Of a DNA stretch of 64,000 bases, positions 1 to 9,483 are shown piece after piece. Origin of the DNA: an uncultured Christensenella sp. (lineage in GTDB: Bacteria; Bacillota; Clostridia; Christensenellales; CAG-917); contig CAJTNO010000006.1 of assembly GCA_910577815.1 (NCBI GenBank), positions 1 through 64,000 of the forward strand, written 5' to 3'. The stretch's first letter is position 1, and every line of letters begins with the position of its first letter. Below the pieces are notes generated by a model. That model searched no databases, had not been told where the DNA came from, and saw only the letters and a list, made by a program, of their open reading frames with translations. A program made the translations under genes and the position numbers.

Positions 1-3000
1 GACGCATACGGAAGTTGGGATATGTCTTTTTGACAGTTCCGTCCTCCTCGATTATAACGGCGTCCACGAAGTCGTCGTCATCCTCGTCGAGAATGCTGTC
101 CCATTCCTCCTCGTCATCGTCAAAATCGTCATCGTCGTCGCGGTCGGCGGCAGCAAGCGCGCTGTTTTGCGCAAGCAATGCGAGCTGAGAACGCATTTCA
201 TTCATTTCGGCGGACATCGCCTGCATTTCTGCCGAATGCTCGGCGGACATAGCTTTGATTTCGGCGGCGTGCTCTGCATTGATGTTGCGCAGAGTCTGCG
301 AATGCTCGGCAGCCATATTGCGAAGCTCGTCCGAGCGACCGGAGCGCACCGCGGCGTCGCTCATATCCTGAGTGATGTCTATAAGCCGGTCCTGAAGCTC
401 GGCAATCTGAGCGGTGAGCGCCTTGATTTCCTCGGACTGGTCGTTAGCGGACAAGTCGTCGTTTTTGTTTTGCGACATATCTATGAGCTGCTGTTGGAGC
501 TCGGACATCTTATCGGTGACGGCGCGCATTTCTGCGTTGTGCTGCTCGGCAAGCTCGCGCATTTCGTCGGAGTTGTCGGGTAGGAGAACGCCCTCTACCC
601 TGTCCTGCGACATCTCGATAAGCTGCTGCTGAAGCTCGGTCATCTTGTCGGTGACGGCGCGCATTTCTGCATTGTGCTGTTCGGCGAGCGCGAGCATTTC
701 GTCGGAGTTATCGGGGAGGAGAACACCCTCCACCCTGTCCTCGGACATCTGAATAAGCTGTTGCTGAAGCTGAGCAATCTGAGCGGTGAGGTCGCGCATC
801 TCGTCGGAGTTATCGGGAAGAAGCACGCCCTCCACCCTGTCCTGCGACATAGCGTAAAGCTGGTCCTGAAGGTCGGAGACCTGCGCGGACATATTGCGGA
901 TTTCCTCATTTTGCCGGTCGACGATAGCCTTTTGCTCCTCTACAAGAGCGCGCTGCTCCTCGACGAGCGCCTTAAGCTCCTCGTTCTGCTCGGAGGGAGC
1001 GGAGAGATACGCCATATCGGGCAGCATCTGCTGAACGGCAGGGAGCAAGCCCGCAATGACCTTTTGGACGAGCAAATCGCCGTTGTCGATGCTGGCATAA
1101 GGAATATCGTCCGCCTGATTGCGTCCCATAAGGTTGGCGAACATCAGCTTCATCGCCTCGTCGCGCTTGGACTGCTCCTCATCGCGGCGCGCCATTTCCT
1201 GACGGTAACGCTCCTCGCGCTCGGCGGCTTCGCGGCGGCGCTCCTCCATTTCGAGGCGCATAGCCTCGAGGATAGCGGAATTATCGCCCGCGGCGGGCGC
1301 GGCAACCTGAGAAATGCGCTCGGTGAAAGCGAGCTGACGCGCCTCCTGCGCCTCCTCTCTTGCAAGCTGCTTAGCCTCGTGAGCCTCGAGCTTGCGCTGT
1401 TCGCTGTCCTCGATAGCGGTCTGCTTGGCGAGCTCGGCTTTTTTCCAGCCTCTGCGCGTTATGAGCATAACGAAGAACATAAACACGGTAAAGCCGATTA
1501 TCGAGAACGCGATTATACTCCAGATTTTGTTGGAGAGATTGAGCCAAACGATGTCTGCGGCAAATATGGGCAGCAGCGCGGAATATGTCTTAGCGTTTAG
1601 CCTCTTAGCCTCGCCCTTGGCTTTTTTGCGGCGGCTGCCGTACTGCAAAGTCTTTATAAGGAATATGAGGCTCAGCAGAATAGCGACCGCAGAGGATGCG
1701 ACCTGCCAGAGCGGGAAATTATTTTTTATGAGGTTATCGAAGAAATCCTTGATTTTGTCTATGACGTCGCTGCCGCCACCGGAAGGATTATCTCCATCGG
1801 GAGGATTATCGCCTCCGGGGTTATCGGGATTGTCGGGGTCCTCGGGGAAGAACGGATTTTCGGGGTCCAATGGGTCGTAGAGCTGCTCGTTTTCGGAAAC
1901 GGTAAACTCAATCCAGTCGGTCTCGAAATAGTTGTCGTCGCCGAAGGCAACCTTAAACTTATAGTTATTTCTATCTCTTATGAGCGCGCGAACCTTATAG
2001 GAATTGCCGGGCACAAGCTGAGCAAAGGCAATGACGTTGCCGTCGAGGTCGGCATACTCGTAGAGGATGCCGGGGACGTCGGCGTACTGAATATCGAGGC
2101 AAGGCGGATTGCGGGAGGTTATCCAGGAGGAGTTGTCAATCTCGCGCGGGACAATCTCGAAGTCGATAATCGCCTTTCCGCCCTGCACGTTGTCGCCCGT
2201 GAGATAGAAGCCGCTTACGCCCGACTTTATTGCGATTTCGGCGGTGTAAAGTCCCACGTTTGAGGGCGCGGCGGATAAAGAGCCTGTAGCTCCTCTGTCA
2301 TAATAAATTATATCGAACTTATCCTTGCCTATAGTGCCCTCGAGAATATCGATGACGACATTCTGCTGTTTGCCGTTGTAGGTCAAGGTCTTGTTTTTGA
2401 CGTCGATTTTGACAGCCTCGGCAAACTGACCGAACTCGAAGTGCTGCGAATAGACGTCGGGAAGAATGTAATTGTTTGCGTAATCGTCGTTGATGAAAAC
2501 GGGCTTGACCTTGTAGAATTTACGGAGGTTTTCGATAAGCTCCATTTCGTCGAGAGTCAGGAATACGGAGCTGTCCAGAATAGAACCGCTTGCGTTGGTT
2601 TCGTAAAAATGGTATGCGATAACGCCCTTGTCGTCCTCGAGAACGTAGGACACAAAGTCGTTGCCGTTTTTATCCTGCAAGGTCTTTTTGACCCACTTAA
2701 TCTGAATTGTTGCCTTAACGACGCTCCAATCCTTTTCCCACTCGAAATCGGCAAGGTCGCCGCTCGGCTTAAACACGTAGGTGTCGGGATTGCCCTGCAC
2801 GGGCAAGAGGTAGTTGTCGGCATACTCGGCGCCGAGCGTAAACTCAACCGAAGCCTTGCCCGTATCGCCCACGGTGTAGCCGGTGTTGATGCCGCCGTAA
2901 ACGGCAAGCAAGCCCTCGGGCAAGGTGGAGGAATTAAGCACGCATTCGATGCCGCCGGGAGTGTACGGAAGCTTGCCGTCGTGCTGCCATTTTATGCCCG

Positions 3001-5608
3001 ACAAATCGAACTTGGCTTTTTGCACAGTCCAGGTAATCTTGTACTGAGTAGTACTGCTGCCGTCGCTGAGCCACACGGTGGTGACGTAGGTATCGGCGTT
3101 TATGCCTAAATTGTAGTTATCGGAATTGGCGGCAGTGGTTTCATAGCCGTCCAGACCGTAGCCCTCGTCAACAAAATAGTCGGTGGGCGGAATTACGGTA
3201 AACTTGTACTCCTTGCCGTCGTAAACAATGGCGTCGCCGGCAAACGTAACGTTTGTCTGCGTGGTGGCAACGTCCATATACTGATTGTAAACGGACTGTC
3301 CGTCGCAGTACAGCTGCCAGGTTATCATAGTGCGCACGCCGTCCTCAACGCTGAGCGTGGTGACAGACTCCTGCTGTACGGCGTAGCTCTTGCCGTCGTC
3401 CGCGCTTTCGTCAATCTCGGCTACAAGCGTGTAACGCGAGCCGTTTACAAGGTTTTTAAAGTTGAGGTCAACCTGAAGCTCGCGCGTGTTGCCGTCTATC
3501 GTCGCCGAGCCTACGGGACGGCGTATGCCCCTTTCGGGCACGGCGTAAATGTTTATAACTATCTGTCTGCCGTCGTGTACCTTGCTGTTTGCGTCCACCC
3601 TTATGTTTGCGGGATAACGCTCCACCGTTCCGCTCGTAAGCGAAGTGCCGCCCACAAGGTCGGTCAGATTGAGCTTGACGGTTGCAGGCACAACCTTAAA
3701 GGTTAGCTTTTTGCTTGGGTCGTTAAACTTAAAATTGTTTGCCGCGTCGCCCGTCAGCGCGACGTTAAGGGCGTAATCGCCCACGTCCTTAGCATAGACG
3801 TCGCCGTAATCGGTTATGCGCACGTCCGCGTATTGGGACGTGCTCGGCTTGGTTATGCTGAGGCTGTCGGCGTACTGCTCGTCCAGAATAACGGCAAAAT
3901 GAACCTCGGCGCCGCCTGCAAACGGCTGCTCCGAGCTTCCCTCCCATTCGGGAAAATCAATGGTTTTTTGAGTAATGGTGATTGTAAAGGTCGCGTCGCG
4001 CGAAGTCGAGCCTCGCCATCGCGCGGTTGCCGCGGTGCTCGAGCCGGTTGAATAGTTCTTCAGCCGCATTACGACCTCGTACTTGCCCGCGTTTTTAATT
4101 ATCGCGCTTGACGGCGACAGCGCCGTCTGCTTGCCGCTCACGTCGGTGTACTTTATGGTACTTATTTCTACTACGTTCGCGTTACCGTGCAACGTCTCGT
4201 CATACCAAGCGGCTTGGTCGCCGCTTTTAAGGAGAGTGGAAAGGTCGGCTTCTACCCCTGTATATTCAAACGTCGTGCTTCCCGGCTGCGGGATTTGAGT
4301 GTCCTTAACCTTGCTGTTCGGCTCGTCCCCCGTCGCGCTCAGCGCGACAGATGTCAGATTGAGATGAAGCGCAGGGCGCACAGCGTAAGCAGTCGAGGAG
4401 GTCGCACTAAGTTTGCCCCCAGGGGCGGTCAAATACCTAGCGTCCGCCGCATTACCAGTATTGCCGGAACGCAGCCACGAAATACCGCTCGACTTAAGTA
4501 TTGCGTTCCCGTTGGGAATACCCCATAGGCTCGTTCCAAGGTCTGTGCCGCTATTGTAATAGCCTGTCTCCGTCAGGCTTGGCAGCCATAAATAGTCGTC
4601 TTTCCACTCGTAGTAACGAGTGTTGTCGACTACCTGGTTCATATTTGTACTTCCGTTGACATACCAACCTTTGCCGCCCCCGGTGTGCGTGAGGTTTATG
4701 TTCGGTCCCGTCACGCCGTCCGTGCCGTTGCCCCAAGCTTCGTTGGGACAAAGATACGGCGTACCCGTGCCGTTATAGCTCCATACCCAGTTCTCCGCGC
4801 GTTGATATTCTACCTGCGACGGTGTTGCCAAAAATTCGATAAGACTTGTATTTTTAGCGGCGGTGCTTGCAAGCGCACTGTTTGACATCGTAAACTTTGC
4901 GTAAGGATTTGCTACTCTATTGGCTGCGCTCACCGTCGTCTGCGCAGTATAGCTATTAGCATACTGCGTGCTTGCGTTGTTTATGTTGCCGTTGTTTAGC
5001 GTTTCTATTCTTATTCTGCTTGCGCCGTATTCGTTTGCGGCATACGTCTGATTGGTCGCCGTATGGCTTGTGCCGCCAAACGACCACGGCTTAGTTCCCA
5101 CCGCCGCGTCGTTTTCCGCCATCCAAAGCGTAGCTATAAGGTCGCCCGCTCTGCCGCCGTTGCTCGAATTTGCATTGGTGTTGGTCGTAAGATATACGAT
5201 ATTCCACTTGTATCCGCCAAGCTCAATCGTTATCGGGTTACCGCCTGCTATCTCGCTGAAGTTTATCGAATGGTCCTGTACGTTGTTATTCCAGGCGGCG
5301 TTGGTGCTTGTACCCGTGGTTGTACTTGAGGACTCCTGCACCTTCTTTAAAACCTTGCTGTACGTACCCGTGCCGCTGACGCCCAGAATTGCGTCGTAAA
5401 GCGCCGCAAGTACTTCGCCGTCAAATACCTTGCCGTCGGTGCGCGTCGCGTAATCAGACAGCGTAAGCGAGCCCAAAGAGGTGGGTACGGAGCCGGCTAC
5501 GTATGCGTTTGACGTCCTTGCGCCAAAAGAGATAATAGCGCTTGCCATCACAAACGCCATAATCAGCACGAATATTGTAAAAAATTTCGCTTTCCTTTTG
5601 TATGTCAC
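1..5608 (-). CDS. Giant membrane-anchored surface protein, copy 1 (3' end outside window)
   Basis: The first 1869 codons are present; the C-terminus lies beyond base 1. GTG at 5608 is chosen because a GAGAGAGG ribosome binding site precedes it by a normal spacing. Residues about 9-27 form a signal-type hydrophobic segment. A long ectodomain of about 1250 residues follows, with an N-terminal part resembling DUF6273-type modules and several beta-rich repeats. Two membrane segments lie near residues 1296-1318 and 1363-1385, followed by a Glu/Arg-rich coiled coil with near-identical 45-residue repeats and an acidic run. It is a clear paralogue of the 1564-residue protein at 56747-61441. Up to the shared YPNFRMR motif this copy is about 560 residues longer, through extra ectodomain and coiled-coil sequence. 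By analogy about 250 residues are missing, including the uL15-like end. Function unknown; probably an envelope protein with a cytoplasmic effector region. Confidence 0.85.
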   Translation of the reverse strand, partial: MTYKRKAKFFTIFVLIMAFVMASAIISFGARTSNAYVAGSVPTSLGSLTLSDYATRTDGKVFDGEVLAALYDAILGVSGTGTYSKVLKKVQESSSTTTGTSTNAAWNNNVQDHSINFSEIAGGNPITIELGGYKWNIVYLTTNTNANSSNGGRAGDLIATLWMAENDAAVGTKPWSFGGTSHTATNQTYAANEYGASRIRIETLNNGNINNASTQYANSYTAQTTVSAANRVANPYAKFTMSNSALASTAAKNTSLIEFLATPSQVEYQRAENWVWSYNGTGTPYLCPNEAWGNGTDGVTGPNINLTHTGGGKGWYVNGSTNMNQVVDNTRYYEWKDDYLWLPSLTETGYYNSGTDLGTSLWGIPNGNAILKSSGISWLRSGNTGNAADARYLTAPGGKLSATSSTAYAVRPALHLNLTSVALSATGDEPNSKVKDTQIPQPGSTTFEYTGVEADLSTLLKSGDQAAWYDETLHGNANVVEISTIKYTDVSGKQTALSPSSAIIKNAGKYEVVMRLKNYSTGSSTAATARWRGSTSRDATFTITITQKTIDFPEWEGSSEQPFAGGAEVHFAVILDEQYADSLSITKPSTSQYADVRITDYGDVYAKDVGDYALNVALTGDAANNFKFNDPSKKLTFKVVPATVKLNLTDLVGGTSLTSGTVERYPANIRVDANSKVHDGRQIVINIYAVPERGIRRPVGSATIDGNTRELQVDLNFKNLVNGSRYTLVAEIDESADDGKSYAVQQESVTTLSVEDGVRTMITWQLYCDGQSVYNQYMDVATTQTNVTFAGDAIVYDGKEYKFTVIPPTDYFVDEGYGLDGYETTAANSDNYNLGINADTYVTTVWLSDGSSTTQYKITWTVQKAKFDLSGIKWQHDGKLPYTPGGIECVLNSSTLPEGLLAVYGGINTGYTVGDTGKASVEFTLGAEYADNYLLPVQGNPDTYVFKPSGDLADFEWEKDWSVVKATIQIKWVKKTLQDKNGNDFVSYVLEDDKGVIAYHFYETNASGSILDSSVFLTLDEMELIENLRKFYKVKPVFINDDYANNYILPDVYSQHFEFGQFAEAVKIDVKNKTLTYNGKQQNVVIDILEGTIGKDKFDIIYYDRGATGSLSAAPSNVGLYTAEIAIKSGVSGFYLTGDNVQGGKAIIDFEIVPREIDNSSWITSRNPPCLDIQYADVPGILYEYADLDGNVIAFAQLVPGNSYKVRALIRDRNNYKFKVAFGDDNYFETDWIEFTVSENEQLYDPLDPENPFFPEDPDNPDNPGGDNPPDGDNPSGGGSDVIDKIKDFFDNLIKNNFPLWQVASSAVAILLSLIFLIKTLQYGSRRKKAKGEAKRLNAKTYSALLPIFAADIVWLNLSNKIWSIIAFSIIGFTVFMFFVMLITRRGWKKAELAKQTAIEDSEQRKLEAHEAKQLAREEAQEARQLAFTERISQVAAPAAGDNSAILEAMRLEMEERRREAAEREERYRQEMARRDEEQSKRDEAMKLMFANLMGRNQADDIPYASIDNGDLLVQKVIAGLLPAVQQMLPDMAYLSAPSEQNEELKALVEEQRALVEEQKAIVDRQNEEIRNMSAQVSDLQDQLYAMSQDRVEGVLLPDNSDEMRDLTAQIAQLQQQLIQMSEDRVEGVLLPDNSDEMLALAEQHNAEMRAVTDKMTELQQQLIEMSQDRVEGVLLPDNSDEMRELAEQHNAEMRAVTDKMSELQQQLIDMSQNKNDDLSANDQSEEIKALTAQIAELQDRLIDITQDMSDAAVRSGRSDELRNMAAEHSQTLRNINAEHAAEIKAMSAEHSAEMQAMSAEMNEMRSQLALLAQNSALAAADRDDDDDFDDDEEEWDSILDEDDDDFVDAVIIEEDGTVKKTYPNFRMR
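470..841 (-). repeat. Tandem coding repeats in the coiled coil of copy 1
   Basis: Reading the minus strand, units begin with DRVEGVLLPDNSDEM at 841, 739 and 604. The last two are 135 bp (45 codons) each and nearly identical in DNA; the first is a 102-bp version. More diverged units continue towards base 180. Paralogue 56747-61441 lacks the array, so it looks like a recent internal expansion of the cytoplasmic coiled coil. Confidence 0.85.
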
Positions 5609-5715
5609 TGTCAAACCTCTCTCACACCCTATCGAATGTACCGTATTTATGTAAAGCAATTTTCAGCCTTGCCGTAACGGTTGTGTTTTTTTCCATAATT
5701 TAGCCCGAAAAACGT

Positions 5716-5738
5716 ACATATAATATTATGTTCTACGT
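5716..5738. promoter_or_regulatory. Inverted-repeat operator A1 (degenerate)
   Basis: ACATATAA, seven bases, TTCTACGT. Each arm differs by one base from the ACATAGAA-N7-TTCTATGT element found three more times in the window. It lies 108 bp upstream of the giant gene's GTG. Its partner A2 starts 167 bp further upstream. The bound regulator is unknown. Confidence 0.6.
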
Positions 5739-5882
5739 ACGCATTCGATTATAATACACAATAATTTTATGTAAACAACCCAAATTTGTCAACGTATTTT
5801 GCATTTTTGCTCAAAAAACAGCGTTTTTATGCGCATTTTTAACTTTTATACATTGCAAATTTTACTTATTTTTCCGCAATAT

Positions 5883-5905
5883 ACATAGAACATAATATTC
5901 TATGT
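5883..5905. promoter_or_regulatory. Inverted-repeat operator A2
   Basis: ACATAGAA, spacer CATAATA, TTCTATGT: perfect 8-bp arms with a 7-bp spacer. The same element appears at 61476 and 61644 upstream of the paralogous giant gene. This shared promoter architecture is the main argument that it is a regulator site rather than a chance palindrome. Confidence 0.7.
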
Positions 5906-6472
5906 ACGTTACAAAAAATTCCTGCGATTTTAAATTCCTATTACTATGTAATAGGAATTTATTTTCATTTATGCAAAAAATTGCATATTAAAATTAGGGA
6001 TTTTCCCTAATTTTATTTTTCTTTTCAAATCTCACCCTTTTTTGCAAATCCGCATACAATGCTTATCCCCCGTTATTTTTTAAAAATCCATTTAAATCTT
6101 AAAGCTTAATTTAATTCAAAGACTAAAAAACTGCAATTTTATATATGATTATATTATTTATAATCTAACCCTGTTCGTAATAGTATGAATAATCTATACC
6201 CTTCAAAAATACTTCACGGTTATTTATATCGTCGGTCAACGCATTACAAATCAACTCATAAATGTCGACAGCCCTTTTAAATTGCTTTTACTAATTCCTA
6301 TAAATATAACCGTAATAATAAACAAATCAATTTCTTGGACGGTTCTTGAACGCTTTCTTGAACACATCGCACAAACAAAACAATGTTTCAAGTATTTAAA
6401 GAGGTTGTTCCTTCCCGGATATGCAATCGATTCAATTTAATAATAAAATTAAAATTTTCTTATCAAAATCGC
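5906..6472. other. AT-rich intergenic stretch with two perfect hairpins
   Basis: No coding region is supported here. Two perfect inverted repeats stand out: 13-bp arms with a 3-base loop at 5932-5960, and 11-bp arms with a TTT loop at 5990-6014, followed by a T-rich tract. The second has the form of an intrinsic terminator for plus-strand transcription, but no plus-strand gene ends before it. The remainder to the tRNA-Ala promoter shows nothing recognisable. Confidence 0.6.
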
Positions 6473-6501
6473 TTGTTTAAGCAAAAATTTTGTAGTAATA
6501 T
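6473..6501 (+). promoter_or_regulatory. Promoter of tRNA-Ala
   Basis: A -35 box TTGTTT at 6473-6478 and a -10 box TAATAT at 6496-6501 are separated by 17 bp. The mature tRNA begins 18 bp after the -10 box, as expected for a stable RNA promoter. Confidence 0.6.
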
Positions 6502-6519
6502 AACTATGCTAATCCGCTT

Positions 6520-6595
6520 GGGGGTGTGGCTCAGTTGGTAGAGCGATGCGTTCGCAACGCATAGGCCAGGGGTTCGAGTCCCCTCATCTCCACCA
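6520..6595 (+). tRNA. tRNA-Ala (anticodon CGC), CCA encoded
   Basis: A full cloverleaf can be drawn. The 7-bp acceptor stem includes the G3:U70 wobble that is the alanine identity element. The D arm starts GGCTCAG, the anticodon stem is ATGCG/CGCAT with loop TTCGCAA (anticodon CGC), and the T arm contains GGTTCGAGTCC. CCA is encoded at 6593-6595. The gene is the apparent integration site of the element to its right, whose recombinase gene runs antisense into it. Confidence 0.95.
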
Positions 6596-8159
6596 TTACG
6601 GGGGTATACGCACACCCCGCTGAATTAGAAACCGAATTGTCGGTTTCTTTTTCTTTTGCGCTGTTTTCGTTCTCGCCGTCGTTGCCGTCGGGGTAATCGG
6701 GGAAAATCAAGTTCAAAAGCAGTTCGTTTTGCTGTTCGCCTTTTAAGTTGAAAATGACTTTCATTTTATCGTCGTAAAGCAATACCCGATAAATAAATGT
6801 GTCGATTAGGTCTTTGCGGTTTTTCGTCTTGGAATAGTCCAACGTGCGGAAATGCTGTAACCACTTGCGAATGTCCGCATAGGTGTAATTGATTTGCAAC
6901 GCCTTTTCGCTCTCTATGGTATCGTTCAGTTCCTTGTTTTCGCTCTCTAACTTTTCGATTTGCGCTAAAATCGTGTCCGCGATTTTGCCGAGCATAAGGG
7001 CTTGCATAAGGTTGTTAATCGCCTTTTGGTTGTCTGCGACTAAACTTTCAAGCCGTTTTATTTCGCTGTCGTTGCGCTCCGCTTGTATAAGCATATATGT
7101 TTCGGCGGCGATTGTGTCTATAAATTCGTCCGTCAAAACGCCGTGCGGGTTTTGCTCCGTGCCGTTGCCTACAATGGCGGCTATGATTTCGTCCTCAATA
7201 AACTGCTTGCGTATAGTCCGCTTGTCGCAAACGCTTTTCGTAACGCCTACGCACTTGTAGTAGTGATGTATCTTTTTGCTTTTGCTCGTGGACGATATGC
7301 CCGTCATTTTATTGCCGCACTTGCCGCAAATGAGTTTGTCCGACAAAAGATATTCGACTTTCGCTTTGCCGCGAGAGGGCGCGGCGGCGTATTTCTCTAA
7401 CACCTTTTGTACGTCTGCAAAAAGCCCGTCGTCAATCAGTTGCGGTATTCCGCCGTCGATTTCCTCGCCGTGAAAAATGTACTTGCCCAAATACCGACGA
7501 TTTGAAAATATGCTGTTAAAACTGTTTTTGCCCCACTTGCCGCCCGTTGCGGTGGGTATTCCGCGCTCGTTCATATAACGGGCGATTTGCGCGTAATTGT
7601 AGCCGCCCGCTAACATTTCAAACATTCGTCTAACGATGGGCGCGGTTTCTTCATTTATGACATAATCTTTCTTTTCGTCAATCTTATAGCCGAGTGGCAC
7701 TTTGCCGCCGAAAAACTTACATTTCGAGGCTGATATTGCGATGCCGCGCTTTATCTTCTGCGACAATTCCGCGCTGTAATATTCCGCCATACTTTCAAGT
7801 ACGCCCTCAATCAAAATACCGCTCGCGTCGTCCGTGATATTCTCTTTTGCCGAGAGTACGCGAACGCCGTTTTTCTTTAACTTGGCTTTGTAGGTCGCGC
7901 TGTCGTATCTATTACGGGCGAAACGGTCTAATTGATAGACAACGACAAACTGAAAGCCTTTGCGCTTGCTGTCCTCAATCATTTGTAAAAATTCGGGGCG
8001 TTTGTCCGTCGTTCCCGTCAAGGCGCGGTCTATGTACTCGTGAACAATGCGCAAGCCGCTACGCTCTGCGAAAGCGTAACATTCTTTGAGTTGCCCCTCA
8101 ATGCTTTGCTCGTTTTGTGCGTGTGAACTGAAACGTGCATAGATAACTGCGTTTTTCAT
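6531..8159 (-). CDS. Large serine recombinase (resolvase family integrase)
   Basis: A 542-residue site-specific recombinase, probably the integrase/excisionase of the element at tRNA-Ala. ATG at 8159 is chosen because AAAGGAG lies about 9 bases upstream and the protein then starts with the typical VIYARFSS catalytic block. Visible parts are the N-terminal resolvase domain (about 1-150, with catalytic Ser in YARFSS and the DRFARNR motif), the recombinase domain (about 165-270), a zinc ribbon with CGKCG (about 295-340) and a coiled coil (about 385-450). The last 21 residues are encoded antisense to tRNA-Ala, and the stop lies inside the tRNA gene. The native C-terminus before integration may therefore differ. 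Length is typical for large serine integrases. Confidence 0.93.
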   Translation of the reverse strand: MKNAVIYARFSSHAQNEQSIEGQLKECYAFAERSGLRIVHEYIDRALTGTTDKRPEFLQMIEDSKRKGFQFVVVYQLDRFARNRYDSATYKAKLKKNGVRVLSAKENITDDASGILIEGVLESMAEYYSAELSQKIKRGIAISASKCKFFGGKVPLGYKIDEKKDYVINEETAPIVRRMFEMLAGGYNYAQIARYMNERGIPTATGGKWGKNSFNSIFSNRRYLGKYIFHGEEIDGGIPQLIDDGLFADVQKVLEKYAAAPSRGKAKVEYLLSDKLICGKCGNKMTGISSTSKSKKIHHYYKCVGVTKSVCDKRTIRKQFIEDEIIAAIVGNGTEQNPHGVLTDEFIDTIAAETYMLIQAERNDSEIKRLESLVADNQKAINNLMQALMLGKIADTILAQIEKLESENKELNDTIESEKALQINYTYADIRKWLQHFRTLDYSKTKNRKDLIDTFIYRVLLYDDKMKVIFNLKGEQQNELLLNLIFPDYPDGNDGENENSAKEKETDNSVSNSAGCAYTPVMVEMRGLEPLAYALRTHRSTN

Positions 8160-8263
8160 TGTGTTTTGCTCCTTTGCGCGGTCTTGGTCGGACTGCGGCT
8201 TAAAAATTTTGTTGTTCGCTTTGGTGCTTACCGTCTTAACCAGCCAAAAATGCCGCCGCAGGC

Positions 8264-8340
8264 AAATTGTCAAGGGTTTGCGCCGTAGGCGACGACGGTT
8301 TTATGCCTAACGGGAGATAAATCGTCGCCCTTTACAATTT
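8264..8340. repeat. Nested inverted repeat upstream of the recombinase gene
   Basis: Outer arms AAATTGTCAAGGG (8264-8276) and CCCTTTACAATTT (8328-8340) pair with one mismatch. Inner arms GGCGACGA (8288-8295) and TCGTCGCC (8322-8329) pair perfectly. It lies about 105-180 bp upstream of the chosen recombinase start and could be an RNA structure, a regulator site or a recombinase-related site; the sequence does not decide. Confidence 0.5.
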
Positions 8341-8415
8341 GTCAAGGCGGCGTATTCTGTCCCTAGACGGTAAGCACAAGCGAACACAAAAACTATAAAA
8401 TACTTAAAAAATGGA

Positions 8416-8802
8416 TTATCTTTTATTCAGCACATTTTCTAAACGTGTAAAATCATTTGCGGAACACGGTTGTCGTACCTTATTGATTGCGTATAGTTCA
8501 ATACCGAATTTATACATTTCAATGACAGATTTACATAGTTTGTTGCCGAGTTCAGTCAAAGAATATTCAGTTTTAGGTGGCACTACGGGGTAAAGTACAC
8601 GGCTTATTATGCCGTCGCTTTCAAGTTCTTTTAATTGTTCAGCAAGCATTTTTGGCGTTGCTTTTACAAGTTTTGCAAGTTCACTATAACGCAAAGTTCT
8701 ATCAAACAAATAATAAATAATATCTAATTTATATTTGCCGCCTATAACTGCAATAGTTGCGTCTAACGGGCAACTGCAAGACATCAAAATATCAATATTC
8801 AT
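8416..8802 (-). CDS. HxlR-family winged-helix regulator
   Basis: 128 residues, the usual length for HxlR-type MarR-like DNA-binding regulators. The central winged helix is recognisable: GGKYKLDIIYYLFDRTLRYS, then a region for recognition of the LAEQLKELESDGI type, and the wing PPKTEYSLTELG. Two Cys near the N-terminus (CSC) are a common redox- or electrophile-sensing arrangement in this family (inference). It is divergent from the nitroreductase gene starting at 8929; the shared 8803-8928 region contains AT-rich partial dyads and is the likely operator. It probably controls that reductase and itself. Confidence 0.9.
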   Translation of the reverse strand: MNIDILMSCSCPLDATIAVIGGKYKLDIIYYLFDRTLRYSELAKLVKATPKMLAEQLKELESDGIISRVLYPVVPPKTEYSLTELGNKLCKSVIEMYKFGIELYAINKVRQPCSANDFTRLENVLNKR

Positions 8803-8928
8803 AAAAAACCTCCTTATACTTTCTAAAAGGTAAGTATAGTACTTAAAAGTGCGTTCTTGACAAAATGAAAGTATAGATTTATTATAGTAGCAGACAAGTA
8901 ATTTGTCAATATTTTTATGGAGGTTTCT

Positions 8929-9444
8929 ATGGAGTTCATAGAATTAGCAAAGTCGCGCTATTCAGTGCGCTCGTTCTCTGATAAACAAATCGAGAGTGAA
9001 AAACTGAATAAGATTTTAGAGGCGGCAAAAATTTCCCCGACGGCGGCAAATCAACAACCTCAAAAAATTTATGTTTTGCAAAGCGAACAGGCAATTCGGA
9101 AAATAAATTCCGTTTGTCAATGTATTTTTGGGGCACCGACTGTAATTATAATTACGGCAGACGAAACAGAAACGTGGAAAAATCCGTTTTCTAAAAATTA
9201 TAACACGGGCGATATTGATTGTAGTATAGTATGTACATATTTAATGTTACAGGCTTGGGAATTAGGCATAGGTTCTTGCTGGGTAGGCTATTTTGATTTA
9301 GCAAAAGTGGAAAAGGCTATGAATATTCCCGATAACGAAAAAATCGTTGCAATTTTACCGCTTGGCTATCCGTCTGAAAGCGCAAAGCCGTCGCCTATGC
9401 ATTATTCTCGCAAAGAGTTAAAAGAAACGGTTAAATATTTGTAA
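8929..9444 (+). CDS. Nitroreductase-family FMN oxidoreductase
   Basis: 171 residues with the nitroreductase fold: N-terminal RYSVRSFSDK (FMN-phosphate contact), SPTAANQQPQ, and the C-terminal GIGSCWVGYFD and LPLGYPSE motifs. Family members are FMN enzymes reducing nitro compounds, quinones or enones with NAD(P)H. ATG at 8929 is preferred over 8917 because GGAGG sits five bases before it. It is flanked by two HxlR regulators, a common context for detoxification reductases, and followed by a strong hairpin terminator. It lies between the recombinase and the replication module, so it is probably cargo of the integrated element. Substrate unknown. Confidence 0.92.
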   Translation: MEFIELAKSRYSVRSFSDKQIESEKLNKILEAAKISPTAANQQPQKIYVLQSEQAIRKINSVCQCIFGAPTVIIITADETETWKNPFSKNYNTGDIDCSIVCTYLMLQAWELGIGSCWVGYFDLAKVEKAMNIPDNEKIVAILPLGYPSESAKPSPMHYSRKELKETVKYL

Positions 9445-9445
9445 T

Positions 9446-9479
9446 AAAAAATGGTGCTTGACATTAAGCACCATTTTTT
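9446..9479. terminator. Bidirectional intrinsic terminator
   Basis: AAAAAATGGTGCTT pairs with AAGCACCATTTTTT around a GACATT loop, giving 14-bp arms with A- and T-tracts on both sides. It separates the convergent nitroreductase and second HxlR genes. Confidence 0.85.
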
Positions 9480-9483
9480 GAAA

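Noticed and set aside
6531..6595. Protein-coding tail of the recombinase antisense to the tRNA as a conserved domain
   Set aside because: The last 21 residues are simply the reverse translation of tRNA-Ala, common at tRNA-integrated elements; no domain is implied.
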